Assembly (NCBI RefSeq): GCF_010977575.1
Contig: NZ_CP048812.1
Coordinates: forward strand, 310,001-374,000
DNA length: 64,000 nucleotides
Direction of reading: 5' to 3'
From: Halomonas socia
Lineage (GTDB): Bacteria; Pseudomonadota; Gammaproteobacteria; Pseudomonadales; Halomonadaceae
Part shown: in pieces, positions 47,101 through 56,323 of the stretch
How positions within the stretch are numbered: the stretch's first letter is position 1
How the letters are laid out: each line of letters starts with the position of its first letter
Notes under the pieces: generated by a model
What the model was told of the DNA's origin: nothing
The model's database searches: none
What the model saw: only the letters and a program-made list of their open reading frames with translations
Made by a program: the position numbers and the translations under genes

Positions 47101-48138
47101 TCAGGCGCTGGCGGCCCGTGCAACGGCCATTTCGGCAGCCAGGTTGAGTGCTACCTCAAGGCTGCCGGCATCGGCGCGACCGCTGGCGGCGAGATCGAGG
47201 GCAGTGCCGTGGTCCACCGAGGTACGCACGATCGGCAGGCCCAGGGTGAGATTGGCGCCGCGACCGAAGCCGGCGTACTTGAGCACCGCCAGCCCCTGGT
47301 CATGATACATCGCCAGCACCGCATCGGCGCCGGCCAGATGACGCGGAGTAAACAGGGTGTCGGCGGGCAGCGGGCCATCCAGGGTCAGCCCTTCGCCACG
47401 CAGCGCCTCCAGGGTCGGCGTGATCACTTCGAGCTCCTCGCGCCCCAGGTGGCCATCCTCACCGGCGTGGGGGTTGAGCCCGCACACCGCGATGCGCGGT
47501 CGGGCAATGCCGAAATCACACCGCAGGTCGTGGTCGAGAATCCGCAGCACCCGACCAAGTGAAGCCGGGGTAATGGCATCGGCCACGTCGCGCAGCGGCA
47601 AGTGCGTGGTGGCCAGCGCCACCCGCAGCCCAGGGCCGCCCTGCCAGCCAGGCAGTCGAGCATGCAGCGCATCGTCGGTGGCCAGCATCATCACCACCTC
47701 ATCGACACCGCAGGCATCGCGCAGGTACTCGGTGTGGCCGGTGAAACCAGCGTGGCCCGCCTCGATGATCACCCCCTTGTGCAGCGGCGCGGTGACCATG
47801 GCGGCCGCGCGCCCCTCGCGGCAAGCGGCAATCGCCAGATCGAGACACTCGAGCACATGGCCAGCATTGGCCAGCGCCGGTGTGCCAGCCTGGCAGGGCG
47901 CCTTGAGGGCGACCGGCCAGAGCGATAGCCGCCCCGGGGCCATCTGCGGCGCCTCGCCGTCGGCCAGGGCAACCACCTCGACCGCCAGGTCGAGCTGCGT
48001 GGCACGCTGGCGGAACAGCTCGGGATCGCCGATCGCCAGCCACGGCCGCCCCACCTCGGCGCCGTCGGCGGCCAGCCCAAGGATCAGGTCGGGGCCAATG
48101 CCGGCGGGCTCGCCGGCGGTGATCACCAACGGGCGCAT
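47101..48138 (-). CDS. pdxA: 4-hydroxythreonine-4-phosphate dehydrogenase
   Basis: A 345-residue NAD-dependent enzyme oxidising 4-phosphohydroxy-L-threonine in pyridoxal-5'-phosphate synthesis. The family start MRPLVITAGEPAGIGPDLIL, AAAMVTAPLHKG, the metal/substrate His cluster around GFTGHTEYLRDA, and the C-terminal DHGTALDLAASGRADAGSLE are all visible. The length is close to E. coli PdxA (329). It starts 2 bp after surA, suggesting coupling. Confidence 0.97.
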   Translation of the reverse strand: MRPLVITAGEPAGIGPDLILGLAADGAEVGRPWLAIGDPELFRQRATQLDLAVEVVALADGEAPQMAPGRLSLWPVALKAPCQAGTPALANAGHVLECLDLAIAACREGRAAAMVTAPLHKGVIIEAGHAGFTGHTEYLRDACGVDEVVMMLATDDALHARLPGWQGGPGLRVALATTHLPLRDVADAITPASLGRVLRILDHDLRCDFGIARPRIAVCGLNPHAGEDGHLGREELEVITPTLEALRGEGLTLDGPLPADTLFTPRHLAGADAVLAMYHDQGLAVLKYAGFGRGANLTLGLPIVRTSVDHGTALDLAASGRADAGSLEVALNLAAEMAVARAASA

Positions 48139-48140
48139 GC

Positions 48141-49130
48141 TTACAGCCGTACCTCGATGAAGGCATCGGCGCGAATTTCCTGCAGCCAGATATCCAGCTC
48201 GTCGTTGGCCTTGCGCTGGAACAGCGCCTGGCGCGCCTGGTCGCGCTGATTCTGGCCGCCGGCCGACTGGCCGCTCTGTTCGCTATCGAGCAGCTTGACG
48301 ATATGGAAACCGCTGGGGCTGCGCAGCGGCTGGCTGAATTCGCCCACCTCGAGCTGCGGCACCACATCGGCAAATACGCTGGGCACCTCGCCGGCTTCGC
48401 GCCAGCCGATTTCACCACCATCGAGGGCCTGTCCACCGTCGGACTCGGCTGCGGCCAATTGCGCAAAGTCAGCGCCGTCCTGCAGCTCGCCGCGCAGCCG
48501 CTGGATAGTCTGCTGCGCCTCACTGACCTGGTCGCTGGTCGGCGACTGCGGCAGCGCCACCAGGATATGCGCCAGGCGGTAGCGTACCCCCTGGGTGGCG
48601 CCTTGCTGGTCGAGGTGGCGATCCACCTCGCGCTCGCTGACGTTGACCCGGCTGCCTACCTGGCGCTGCTGCAGCTCGCGCATGACCAGCTCGCGTCGCA
48701 CTTCCTCGCGCACCGACGCCAGGGTCAGGCCATCTGCCTCCACCGCATCGGCGAACTGGTCGAGGGTCATATTGTTGCTCTCGGCGATCGAGCGCACCGC
48801 GCGGTTGAGCTCGGTATCGTCGACGCTGAGGTTGGCGCTACGCGCCATCTGCAGCTGGATCTCTTCATTGATCATCTGCTCGAGCACCTGGCGACGCAGC
48901 GTCTGGTCGGGGGGGGAGTCGATGCCGCGACCGGTAAGCTGGCTGCGCGCCTGCTCCACCCGCTGCTCGAGCTCGCTGGCCATGATCGCGCCCTGGTTGA
49001 CCACCGCCACGATTCGGTCGAGCGGCTGAATCGACTGGGCCCAGGCGACCGGCGCCAGCAACAGCAGGCCGATGGCCAGCATCAGCCAGCTTGTCACCGC
49101 GAGTCGCGGGGAGGAATGTCGACTGCGCAT
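48141..49130 (-). CDS. surA: Periplasmic chaperone SurA with a single parvulin domain
   Basis: A 329-residue outer-membrane protein chaperone/peptidyl-prolyl isomerase. The ATG at 49130 has GAGG 5 nt upstream. The signal peptide ends APVAWAQS. The N-domain (IQPLDRIVAVVNQGAIMASE) is followed by one parvulin domain (YRLAHILVALPQSP to FHIVKLLDSEQSG) and the SurA-type C-terminal helix (WLQEIRADAFIEVRL). E. coli SurA is 428 residues with two parvulin domains; here the second is absent with no sign of frame damage. It lies in the conserved lptD-surA-pdxA order. Confidence 0.93.
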   Translation of the reverse strand: MRSRHSSPRLAVTSWLMLAIGLLLLAPVAWAQSIQPLDRIVAVVNQGAIMASELEQRVEQARSQLTGRGIDSPPDQTLRRQVLEQMINEEIQLQMARSANLSVDDTELNRAVRSIAESNNMTLDQFADAVEADGLTLASVREEVRRELVMRELQQRQVGSRVNVSEREVDRHLDQQGATQGVRYRLAHILVALPQSPTSDQVSEAQQTIQRLRGELQDGADFAQLAAAESDGGQALDGGEIGWREAGEVPSVFADVVPQLEVGEFSQPLRSPSGFHIVKLLDSEQSGQSAGGQNQRDQARQALFQRKANDELDIWLQEIRADAFIEVRL

Positions 49131-49232
49131 AGCTACCTCATCTACTCTCATCATTGACTCTCTGCTCGGCGTCCCGCCCGTAGACAGGACACGATGTATC
49201 TACGTGCCGTTGCCAGGACAACGGCCGCAGCA

Positions 49233-51664
49233 TTAGAACTGGGTCGCCCGATAGCCGGGGATCGCCTCTTCGAAATAGCTGTCCGCATCGCGCCCAACGC
49301 CACCCAGGCCCTTGAACACGAAGCGCAGGAAGATACCGCGATCGGTGAAATCATCGTCGATTCTCGCCGTATCATTGTCGTCGACCCATTCACGCCACAC
49401 CAACTGCAGTCCGTAGCAGCAGTCGTTCCACTGCACCCCGGCCAGTTGTTCCAGAGCCCGGCTGTTGGTGTGGTCGTACGTGAATCGTCCGATCACGTCC
49501 ACTCGCGGGCTGATGCGATAGGCGCCAGAGATATCGTACTCCTCACGGTTGTAATCGAGTCGATCCTCTTCATCCAGCGACGGATCGAACCCTTCGAGTT
49601 CCCAGCGGTAACCAAGGTTCAACACATGGCCGCGCGGATCGCGATAGCGCAGGTCCACCGAGTTGCGCTCGGTGAGACGCCGCTGCTCATCGTAAAGCAG
49701 CTCGTAGCCGGCACTCCAGCGGTCGGTGACCTGCCAGTCCAGTCGGGTGACCACCGGCGAGCGGTCACGAATGGCATTGTAGTGCCGCTCGACATTCCCT
49801 TCGGGGGCAGAGTGTCGGGATCGCCGTTCATGTCGATGGTGCGATCATCGAAGTAGGTGGCCTGCCCGACTCCCAGCGAGAAGCGCTCGCGGCCGCTTTC
49901 ATCGGCCAGGAAGCGAGTGCTGACGCCATAGGAAAGCCGATTGAGGTCACCGACCCGATCCGCCCCGGAGAAGCGATGCGGCGACCATAGCTGGTTCCAG
50001 GAGAACGCTCGCTCGTTGGTATCGAACTCCGGGAAGTCGCCCTGATCCCGGGCCGGCACGTAGGCGTAGTTGAGACGCGGCTCCAGGGTCTGGCGGTAAC
50101 CGTTGCCGCGCACGTCGAGCTCACGCTCGAAGATCAGGCCGGCGTCCACAGAGGTGACCGGCACGGTTCGTGTCAGGCTAGTGTCACGATCGGTCTGGCG
50201 ATCACCATAGTCGACCTCATAGGCGGTGTGCAGCATCTCCACCCGCGGCTCGAGAAACCCCCAGCTCGGCTCGCCCCGCCAGCCGAATGCCGGGGAGAGA
50301 TGCACGCGCCCGCCGGTCGCCGACTCGCGCAGCGGCACGATGGTTTCGTCGACATCGCGCCAGAAGTAGGTGGCATTGGAGCGCCACTGTTGATAGAGCC
50401 CGTTATCCTGGCGCCAGGTCGCATTGGCGGTCAGACTGGGTAGCCGATAAAAGGGCTTGTCGCGGTCGCGTAGCGGGTCTTCCAGCTTCTGGAAGCCCTG
50501 GGCACGCGCCTCGAGCCGCCACAGGCTGCCGCGGTAGTCGAGCTGCGCCAGGCGCGGCATGTTCTCGGTCTCCTGCTCGCCGAAGTCGCCGCCATAATCC
50601 TCGAAGTAACGGCCATCGCTGGCGCCGCCGTAGCGCAGCTGGTAGCGCAGCTGGGGAGAAAAACGCCCCTGATGCTGATAATCGATATACCAGCGATCCT
50701 CACCCTCGAAGCGCCGGCTGGGGTTGTCGGGATCACGCGCCGAGCCTCCCCGATCATCGGCCAGGTAGGCGCCTTCGATCTGGCCTTCGTCGCTGTCGAA
50801 CAGATAGCGGAACTCCCCCCCCAGCAGCAGGCCGCGATCGGTGATCCAGCGCGGGGTCAGGGTGGCATCGTAGTTGGGCGCGAGATTGAAGTAGTAGGGC
50901 TGAGCGTAATCCAGCGAGTTGCTGGAAAACCCCAGGGTCGGCCAAAGAAAGCCGCTCTGGCGCCGGTCATCGATGGGAAAACGCACCCAGGGCCAGTAGA
51001 ACACCGGCACGTCGGCCACCTCGAGCCGCGCGTGGCGCGCAGTCCCGAAGCCGCTCTCCTCGTCGAGCAATACATCGTTGCCGACCAGATGCCAGAGGTT
51101 GTCGCCGGGATCGCAGGTGGTGAAGCTGGCCTCGGTCATCCGGTAGCGGCCGTCCTCGAGGCGCTCGAGGCGCTGCGCCCCGCCGCGCAAGCGCTGGTCG
51201 TGCAACACGTAGTGGGCGGTATCGACCTCGGCCTGGTCATCGACCAGCGACAGCTCGGCAGCATCCCCGCGCAGCAGCAGGCCTCGGTCGCGCAGCGTCA
51301 CCGGGCCCGAGGCGAAGGCGCGATCACGCTCGGCGTTGACCCTGACCCGGGGTGATTCGAGCTGGCTCTCGCCACGGCGTAGCACCACCTCACCGCCGAG
51401 GATCGTCTCGCCATCTTCGCCGTAGCTGGCATCGTCGGACTCCGAGCGCGCCTGTTCCGGGCTCGGCGCGGCCTGGATACGGTAGTCGGGCATCACGTAG
51501 CGCCCGCGGCACAGCGCATCGGCCGGGGCCTGCTCTCCCCAAGGCTGCCAGTCGAGCCGATCGGCCGGAAGCGGCGGCGGTGGTGCGGCGTGAGCCGTCA
51601 TGACCCACAGGCCGGAGCCGCTGGCGAGCCCGACCAGGGCAGTCCAGGAGAGTCGCTTGCCCAT
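49233..51664 (-). pseudogene. lptD: LPS-assembly protein LptD, frame interrupted once (likely sequence error)
   Basis: The outer-membrane barrel that inserts lipopolysaccharide with LptE. It begins with a signal peptide (ALVGLASGSGLWVMTAHAAP), an OstA-like periplasmic domain (about 90-210: GGEVVLRRGESQLESPRV, RYRMTEASFTTCDPGDNLW), and then the barrel (VFYWPWVRFPIDDRRQSGFL). Reading breaks at five G at 49803-49807: upstream it reads GDPDTLPP, downstream EGNVERHYNAIRDRSPVV. One extra C on the coding strand restores an 810-residue protein ending in EEAIPGYRATQF, with the terminal aromatic. The CCG-to-Cys disulfide pattern is only partly visible. LptD is normally essential, so an error is likelier than loss. 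Confidence 0.88.
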
Positions 51665-51696
51665 GTTTCTCGATGTCCTTGGCGAGTGAAATCGGT

Positions 51697-51724
51697 ATTA
51701 TACAGAGCGCGTTACGGCTGTCGC
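51697..51724 (-). promoter_or_regulatory. Candidate sigma-70 promoter for lptD
   Basis: The minus strand has a perfect -10 TATAAT (51697-51702) preceded at 16 bp by GCGACA (4 of 6 matches, with GACA intact). It would put the start of transcription about 25-30 nt before the lptD ATG. It is in the region divergent from amgK. Confidence 0.5.
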
Positions 51725-51828
51725 CCGCGACTGGCCCTGATCGCCAGGTGGCGTCTGGCTCAGCATGCGGTGGCGCCCGCGGCCCGTCAACCGCTGGCAC
51801 CGGCACGGCCCATCGACCAGGAGTTTTC

Positions 51829-52851
51829 ATGCCCCACACACCTCGCCTCGCCGCCCTGGCCAACTGGAGCGCTGCCCGCCACGGCCTAGCGGCGGGCAGC
51901 GTCGATCTGCAGCTGGCCGCCGGTGACGCCAGTTTTCGCCGCTACTACCGCCTGAGCCTGCCCGACGGCACCACACGGATGCTGATGGACGCCCCTCCGG
52001 TGCAGGAAGACAGCGCGCCCTTCCTGCGCATCGCCGAGCAGTGGCGCGACGCCGGCCTGCCGGTGCCGCGTGTCCATGCGGCCGACCTCGAGCAGGGCTT
52101 CCTCGAGCTCGACGACCTCGGCGATGCCCCGCTCAACGCACAGCTCAGCGACGCGGGCCAAGACGCAGCATATGCCGCCGCCGAGTCTCTGCTCGACGCG
52201 CTGCAGAACCAGGCCCCGCTGGACGGCCTGCCGGCCTATGATGCCGACCTGCTCGGCCGCGAGCTGGACCTGTTCCCCGACTGGTGCCTGGCCCGGGTGG
52301 TCGACCTCGCACCGCCGCCCCAGTGGCCGGCCTGGCGTCAGCGCTTGATCGAGATGGCGCTGGCCCAGCCGCGGGTCGCGGTGCATCGCGATTTCGACGC
52401 CATGAACCTGATGTGCCACCGCGAGCGGCTCTATGTCATCGACTTCCAGGACGCCGTGGCCGGGCCACTCAGCTACGACCTGATCTCGCTGCTGCGCGGC
52501 CGCTACCGGCGCTTCGACCTGGACGATTTCGAGCGACGCTGCGAGGCCTTTCGCCAACGCGCCCTGGGCGACGGCCGCCTGCCCAGAGACGAGGGAGCCG
52601 AGGCGTTTCGCCGCCAGGTCGACGCCATGGCCGCCCAGCGCTGCCTCAAGGTGCTGGGCATCTTCTGCCGCCTCACCCTGCGCGACGGCAAGGCCGGCTA
52701 CCTGGCGCGCCTGCCGCACTTCGTGGCCCACCTCGAGGATAGCCTAGCGCCCCACGCCGAGTTCGCCGCCCTCGCTGACTGGCTGCAGGGTCAGTTCGAT
52801 CCGGCGCTGACACGCGCGCTGCAGGCACACGGCGTCGAGGTAGCGTACTGA
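51829..52851 (+). CDS. amgK: N-acetylmuramate/N-acetylglucosamine kinase AmgK
   Basis: A 340-residue aminoglycoside-phosphotransferase-fold kinase. AGGAG lies 6 nt before the ATG at 51829. Visible are SFRRYYRLSLPDGTTRMLMD (ATP-binding strand), the catalytic VAVHRDFDAMNLM (HxDxxxxN), and VIDFQDAVAGPLSYDLISLL (the second Asp). In Pseudomonas the same order, lptD divergent from amgK followed by murU, encodes a cell-wall recycling route that phosphorylates MurNAc at C1. Its stop overlaps the murU start by one base (TGATG), and the pair would make UDP-MurNAc from recovered sugar, bypassing the fosfomycin-sensitive step. Confidence 0.93.
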   Translation: MPHTPRLAALANWSAARHGLAAGSVDLQLAAGDASFRRYYRLSLPDGTTRMLMDAPPVQEDSAPFLRIAEQWRDAGLPVPRVHAADLEQGFLELDDLGDAPLNAQLSDAGQDAAYAAAESLLDALQNQAPLDGLPAYDADLLGRELDLFPDWCLARVVDLAPPPQWPAWRQRLIEMALAQPRVAVHRDFDAMNLMCHRERLYVIDFQDAVAGPLSYDLISLLRGRYRRFDLDDFERRCEAFRQRALGDGRLPRDEGAEAFRRQVDAMAAQRCLKVLGIFCRLTLRDGKAGYLARLPHFVAHLEDSLAPHAEFAALADWLQGQFDPALTRALQAHGVEVAY

Positions 52852-53528
52852 TGAAGGCGATGATCCTGGCCGCCGGGTTCGGTACCCGCATGCGCCCCCT
52901 CACCGACCACTGCCCCAAGCCGCTGCTGCCGGTGGCCGGCAAGCCGCTGCTTGTTCACCACCTGGAGCGACTGGCGGCCGCAGGCATCGATGATATCGTG
53001 ATCAACGTCAGCTACCGCGGTGGACAGATCATCCAGGCCCTGGGAGACGGTAGCAACTACGGCGTGCACGTCACCTGGAGCCGCGAGGAGGCGCCGCTGG
53101 AGACGGGCGGCGGCATTCGCCAGGCGCTGCCACTGCTCGGCAAGGCGCCGTTCCTGCTGGTCAACGGCGATATCTGGTGCGATGCCGCGCTCGACACCAT
53201 GCCGGCATTGCAGGGGGCCCTGGCGCATCTGTGGCTGGTCGACAATCCCGACCACCACCCGGCCGGCGACTTTCATCTCGATGCCAGTGGCGGCGTCCAC
53301 GTCGAGGGCTCGCCGCGCCTGACCTTCGCCGGCCTCAGCCTGCTCGACCCGGCACTGGTCGCCGACCAGCCGCCGGGCGCTTTCGCCCTGGCGCCGCTGC
53401 TCAAGCGCGCCATGGACGCGGGCCAGGTTCGTGGCCACCACTACCGCGGCTCCTGGGTCGATGTCGGCACCCCGGCGCGCCTTTACGCCCTCGACGCCCA
53501 ACTACGGGGCACGCCCTCCGCTCACTGA
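52851..53528 (+). CDS. murU: N-acetylmuramate alpha-1-phosphate uridylyltransferase MurU
   Basis: A 225-residue nucleotidyltransferase turning MurNAc-alpha-1-P and UTP into UDP-MurNAc. It begins MKAMILAAGFGTRMRPLTD, the G-x-G-x-R loop for UTP binding, with CPKPLLPVAGKP, and has the metal Asp in FLLVNGDIWCD and WVDVGTPARL near the C-terminus. It overlaps amgK by one base, forming the recycling pair. This fold is shared with glucose-1-phosphate thymidylyltransferases; the amgK neighbour decides the call. Confidence 0.93.
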   Translation: MKAMILAAGFGTRMRPLTDHCPKPLLPVAGKPLLVHHLERLAAAGIDDIVINVSYRGGQIIQALGDGSNYGVHVTWSREEAPLETGGGIRQALPLLGKAPFLLVNGDIWCDAALDTMPALQGALAHLWLVDNPDHHPAGDFHLDASGGVHVEGSPRLTFAGLSLLDPALVADQPPGAFALAPLLKRAMDAGQVRGHHYRGSWVDVGTPARLYALDAQLRGTPSAH

Positions 53529-53545
53529 AACAGAAGGATCGCGAT

Positions 53546-53965
53546 ATGAAAGCCAGTGTCAAATGGACCGATGGTCGCCAGTTCGTTGCCGAGTCAGGCA
53601 GCGGTCACAGCGTGGTGATCGACGGTCCCCCCGACCACGGCGGCCGCAATACCGGCCCACGCCCGATGGAGATGCTGCTGATGGGCCTCGGCGCCTGCAC
53701 CTCCTTCGACGTGCTGGAGATCCTCGAGAAGTCCCGCGCCCCGGTCAGCGACTGCGTGGCCAGCATCGAGGCCGAGCGCGCCGACAGCGTGCCCAGCGTC
53801 TTCACCAGGATCCATGTGCACTTCACCGTCACCGGCCGCGGCCTCAAGGAAAAGCAGGTGGAGCGCGCGGTGTCATTGTCCGCCGAAAAATACTGCAGCG
53901 CCTCGATCATGCTCGCCCAGGGCGGCGTCGAGATCAGCCACGCCTATACCATCGTCGAGGAGTAA
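53546..53965 (+). CDS. OsmC family protein
   Basis: A 139-residue OsmC/Ohr-fold protein. The ATG at 53546 has AAGGA 8 nt upstream. It contains GPRPMEMLLMGLGACTSFDV with the first conserved Cys and SAEKYCSASIML with the second, the redox pair of thiol peroxidases such as YhfA-type OsmC proteins. It probably reduces organic hydroperoxides in the cytoplasm, but OsmC subfamilies vary. It lies 17 bp after murU and may be cotranscribed; coq7 ends convergently 35 bp away. Confidence 0.9.
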   Translation: MKASVKWTDGRQFVAESGSGHSVVIDGPPDHGGRNTGPRPMEMLLMGLGACTSFDVLEILEKSRAPVSDCVASIEAERADSVPSVFTRIHVHFTVTGRGLKEKQVERAVSLSAEKYCSASIMLAQGGVEISHAYTIVEE

Positions 53966-54000
53966 AGCGAGTGCTGGGCGCAGGGCGCTTGCAGCTCGGG

Positions 54001-54642
54001 CTACAGGCGGTAGACGCTCTGGGTCATTGCCTTGGAGACTAGGCGCATGCCGAGCTTGACCGGCAGCGGAAAACGCATGCCGCCGGCCTCCAGCGCCCAG
54101 CGCTCGTGGTGCGCCTCGTCCTCGCACATCTGCTCGAGGACCGCCCGCGAACGGCGATCCGCCGCGGGCAGCTCATGCAGATGCTCGTCGAGGTGCTTGC
54201 CTACCTGCTCCTCGGTGGCGGCCACGAAGCCCAGGCTGACCCGGTCACCCACCGCGCCAGCCACCGCACCCAGGCCGAATGAAGCGGCGTAGAACAGCGG
54301 ATTGAGCAGGCTAGTACGGCCATCGAGCTCCTGCAGGCGCGCATCGCACCAGGCCAGGTGGTCGATCTCCTCCTGGGCGGCGCGCTCCATCTGCTCGCGG
54401 GTATCGGGTAGCTTGGCGGTCAGACCCTGGCCCTGATAGAGCGCCTGGGCGCACACCTCGCCGGTGTGATTGATGCGCATCAGGCCCACCGTATGCTCGC
54501 GCTCGACCTCGCTGAGCGACGCCTCGGGTAGCTCGCCGGCCGGCGACGGCCGCGAGGCCTGGGCGGCGTGCGGCACCAGCGTACGCAGCACGCTATCGAA
54601 CTGGCCGATCCACTGGTCGGTAGCGGAGAGTTGGCGTGACAT
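54001..54642 (-). CDS. coq7: 2-polyprenyl-3-methyl-6-methoxy-1,4-benzoquinone monooxygenase Coq7
   Basis: A 213-residue di-iron hydroxylase of ubiquinone synthesis (the CLK-1/Coq7 type, replacing UbiF). The ATG at 54642 has AGGAGG upstream; the frame continues upstream without support. Di-iron ligands are in [35 protein letters not shown], and [10 protein letters not shown], which matches the E...ExxH pattern twice. The length is usual for Pseudomonas-type Coq7. The enzyme associates with the inner membrane. Confidence 0.95.
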   Translation of the reverse strand: MSRQLSATDQWIGQFDSVLRTLVPHAAQASRPSPAGELPEASLSEVEREHTVGLMRINHTGEVCAQALYQGQGLTAKLPDTREQMERAAQEEIDHLAWCDARLQELDGRTSLLNPLFYAASFGLGAVAGAVGDRVSLGFVAATEEQVGKHLDEHLHELPAADRRSRAVLEQMCEDEAHHERWALEAGGMRFPLPVKLGMRLVSKAMTQSVYRL

Positions 54643-54958
54643 GGTGGATGCCTCCTGGCAGGAATGATGGCCTTGGCCACGCAGCAGACGGCCGCCCGGG
54701 GGCGGCCGTCCGTTACTGCGCTGTAAGGAAACACTGTATAAATGACTGCGCGTGCGAATCACTACGTTGCGCGGTGCTGGTGCGCCAGCCCGGTCGAAAT
54801 CCTCACCTATACCCATAGGCTCCGGTTTCTGTGCTCCGTGCGCCTTGTGCTTCATCCCGCTCGCCGATTTATTCAGCACTTCCTTGGTGCGGAAAGGGTA
54901 TGCACCGATGCGTCGCAGCGCTTAGGGGGCGCGGAGCACGAGGCCCGTAGAGCGCCGG
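54643..54958. other. Non-coding gap between the HIT gene and coq7
   Basis: No gene seen. It has a perfect 10-bp hairpin (GACGGCCGCC-N4-GGCGGCCGTC, 54687-54710) just upstream of coq7. A second GC hairpin (CCGGCT-N4-AGCCGG) overlaps the HIT stop. The first could be a leader structure or terminator; neither has a T-run. Confidence 0.5.
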
Positions 54959-55300
54959 CTAGCCAGCCGGCCAAGTGAAGCGGCGACCGCCCATCAGGTG
55001 CATATGTATATGGTAGACCGTCTGGCCACCATTTTCATTGCAGTTCATCACCACCCGATAGCCCTCCTCGGCAAATCCCAGCTGCTTGGCCAGCTTGGCG
55101 GCAACCAACGGCAGGCGCCCCACCAGCGCCTGATCCTCCTCGGTGAGGTCATTGAGGGTGGCGATCGGCTTCTTGGGGATGATCAGGATATGCGTCGGGG
55201 CCTGGGGGTTGATGTCGCGGAAGGCCAGCACCTGGTCGTCTTCATAGACGATGTCGGCGGGCACTTCGCGCTCGATGATCTTGCTGAACAGCGTAGACAT
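54959..55300 (-). CDS. HIT family nucleotide hydrolase (HinT-like)
   Basis: A 113-residue histidine-triad protein with the active-site HIHMHL motif (HxHxH) near the C-terminus ([17 protein letters not shown]). It begins [20 protein letters not shown], as in HinT-type purine-nucleoside phosphoramidases that hydrolyse AMP-lysine-like adducts. GGAG precedes the ATG at a good distance. It lies 24 bp after prkB on the same strand. Function in vivo is likely general nucleotide housekeeping. Confidence 0.95.
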   Translation of the reverse strand: MSTLFSKIIEREVPADIVYEDDQVLAFRDINPQAPTHILIIPKKPIATLNDLTEEDQALVGRLPLVAAKLAKQLGFAEEGYRVVMNCNENGGQTVYHIHMHLMGGRRFTWPAG

Positions 55301-55324
55301 GGGCGACTCCTGGCAAAGGTTCGG

Positions 55325-56197
55325 TCAACGAAAGCGCCGCTGGGCGAGCAGATGGCGCAACAGCGGGGCGAGAATCAGCTCCATGGCCAGCGGCATCCGC
55401 GAGCCGGGCACCACTAGGGTGTGGGGGCGGCTCATGAAGGCATCCTGGATCATCGCCAGCAGGTAGGGAAAATCCACCGCCGAGGGGTCGCGGAAGCGGA
55501 TCACCACGAACGACTCGGCGTCAGTGGGAATGTCCTGCACTTCGAAGGGGTTGGAAGTATCCACGGTGGGCACGCGCTGGAAATTGATATGAGTGCGCGA
55601 GAACTGCGGCTGGATATAACGCACATAGTCGTGCATGCGCCCCAGGATGGTGTCGATCACCGCTTCCTGGGAGTAGCCGCGCAGCTTGGTATCGCGATCG
55701 ATCTTCTGAATCCACTCCAGGTTCATGGTCGGCGCCACCCCCACCAGCAGGTCGACATGGCGGGCGATATCCAGATCGGCGGTGACCAGGCCACCGTGCA
55801 GCCCTTCGTAGAACAACAGGTCGGTGCCACAGGGCAGCGGCTGCCAGTCGGTGAAGGTGCCGACCTGATGGCCGGCCTCGACCATGCGCTTGTCTTCGGC
55901 ATGGATATAGTGCCGGTAGGTGCCGGTGCCCTGCTCGCCGTACTCCTGCAGCAGCATCTCGAGGCGATCGAGCAGGTTGGCCTCGACGGCGAAGTGCGAC
56001 AGCTCGTCGGTGCGCTCCGGCTCCTCGCGAAACATCCGCGCCAGCTCATCGCGGGTATAGCGGTGGAAGGCGTCACCGTCGACGAAGGCAGCATGCACGT
56101 CCTCGCGAGCGAACATGCGCTCGAAGGTGCGCCGCACCGTGGTGGTCCCGGCCCCCGAGGAGCCGGTCACCGCGATCACCGGGTACTCGCGGGACAT
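55325..56197 (-). CDS. prkB: Phosphoribulokinase-like protein PrkB
   Basis: A 290-residue P-loop kinase of the PRK/uridine-kinase family (E. coli PrkB type). The ATG at 56197 begins MSREYPVIAVTGSSGAGTTT, with the P-loop GSSGAGTT. EGLHGGLVTADLDIARHVDL carries the conserved region around the PRK catalytic Asp, and NLEWIQKIDRDTKLRGYS follows. Classical phosphoribulokinase feeds RuBisCO; no RuBisCO gene is in this window, and PrkB homologues are widespread in non-autotrophs. The real substrate is therefore uncertain. It lies between purD and the HIT gene. Confidence 0.85.
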   Translation of the reverse strand: MSREYPVIAVTGSSGAGTTTVRRTFERMFAREDVHAAFVDGDAFHRYTRDELARMFREEPERTDELSHFAVEANLLDRLEMLLQEYGEQGTGTYRHYIHAEDKRMVEAGHQVGTFTDWQPLPCGTDLLFYEGLHGGLVTADLDIARHVDLLVGVAPTMNLEWIQKIDRDTKLRGYSQEAVIDTILGRMHDYVRYIQPQFSRTHINFQRVPTVDTSNPFEVQDIPTDAESFVVIRFRDPSAVDFPYLLAMIQDAFMSRPHTLVVPGSRMPLAMELILAPLLRHLLAQRRFR

Positions 56198-56323
56198 CAG
56201 TCGCGCCCCGCGCGGGAGTGACGGCGTAAGTGCCGGGTGGCAGCAATCATCATGGGCCTCTCCGGTTGTTGTTGTAAGCGGCAACTGGGGTGCCGGCAAG
56301 CGAAGCGTTCAGGATGACGCCAT

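Noticed and set aside
55325-56197. Evidence for a Calvin cycle
   Set aside because: The kinase is the PrkB type found in many heterotrophs and no RuBisCO or other cycle gene is present.
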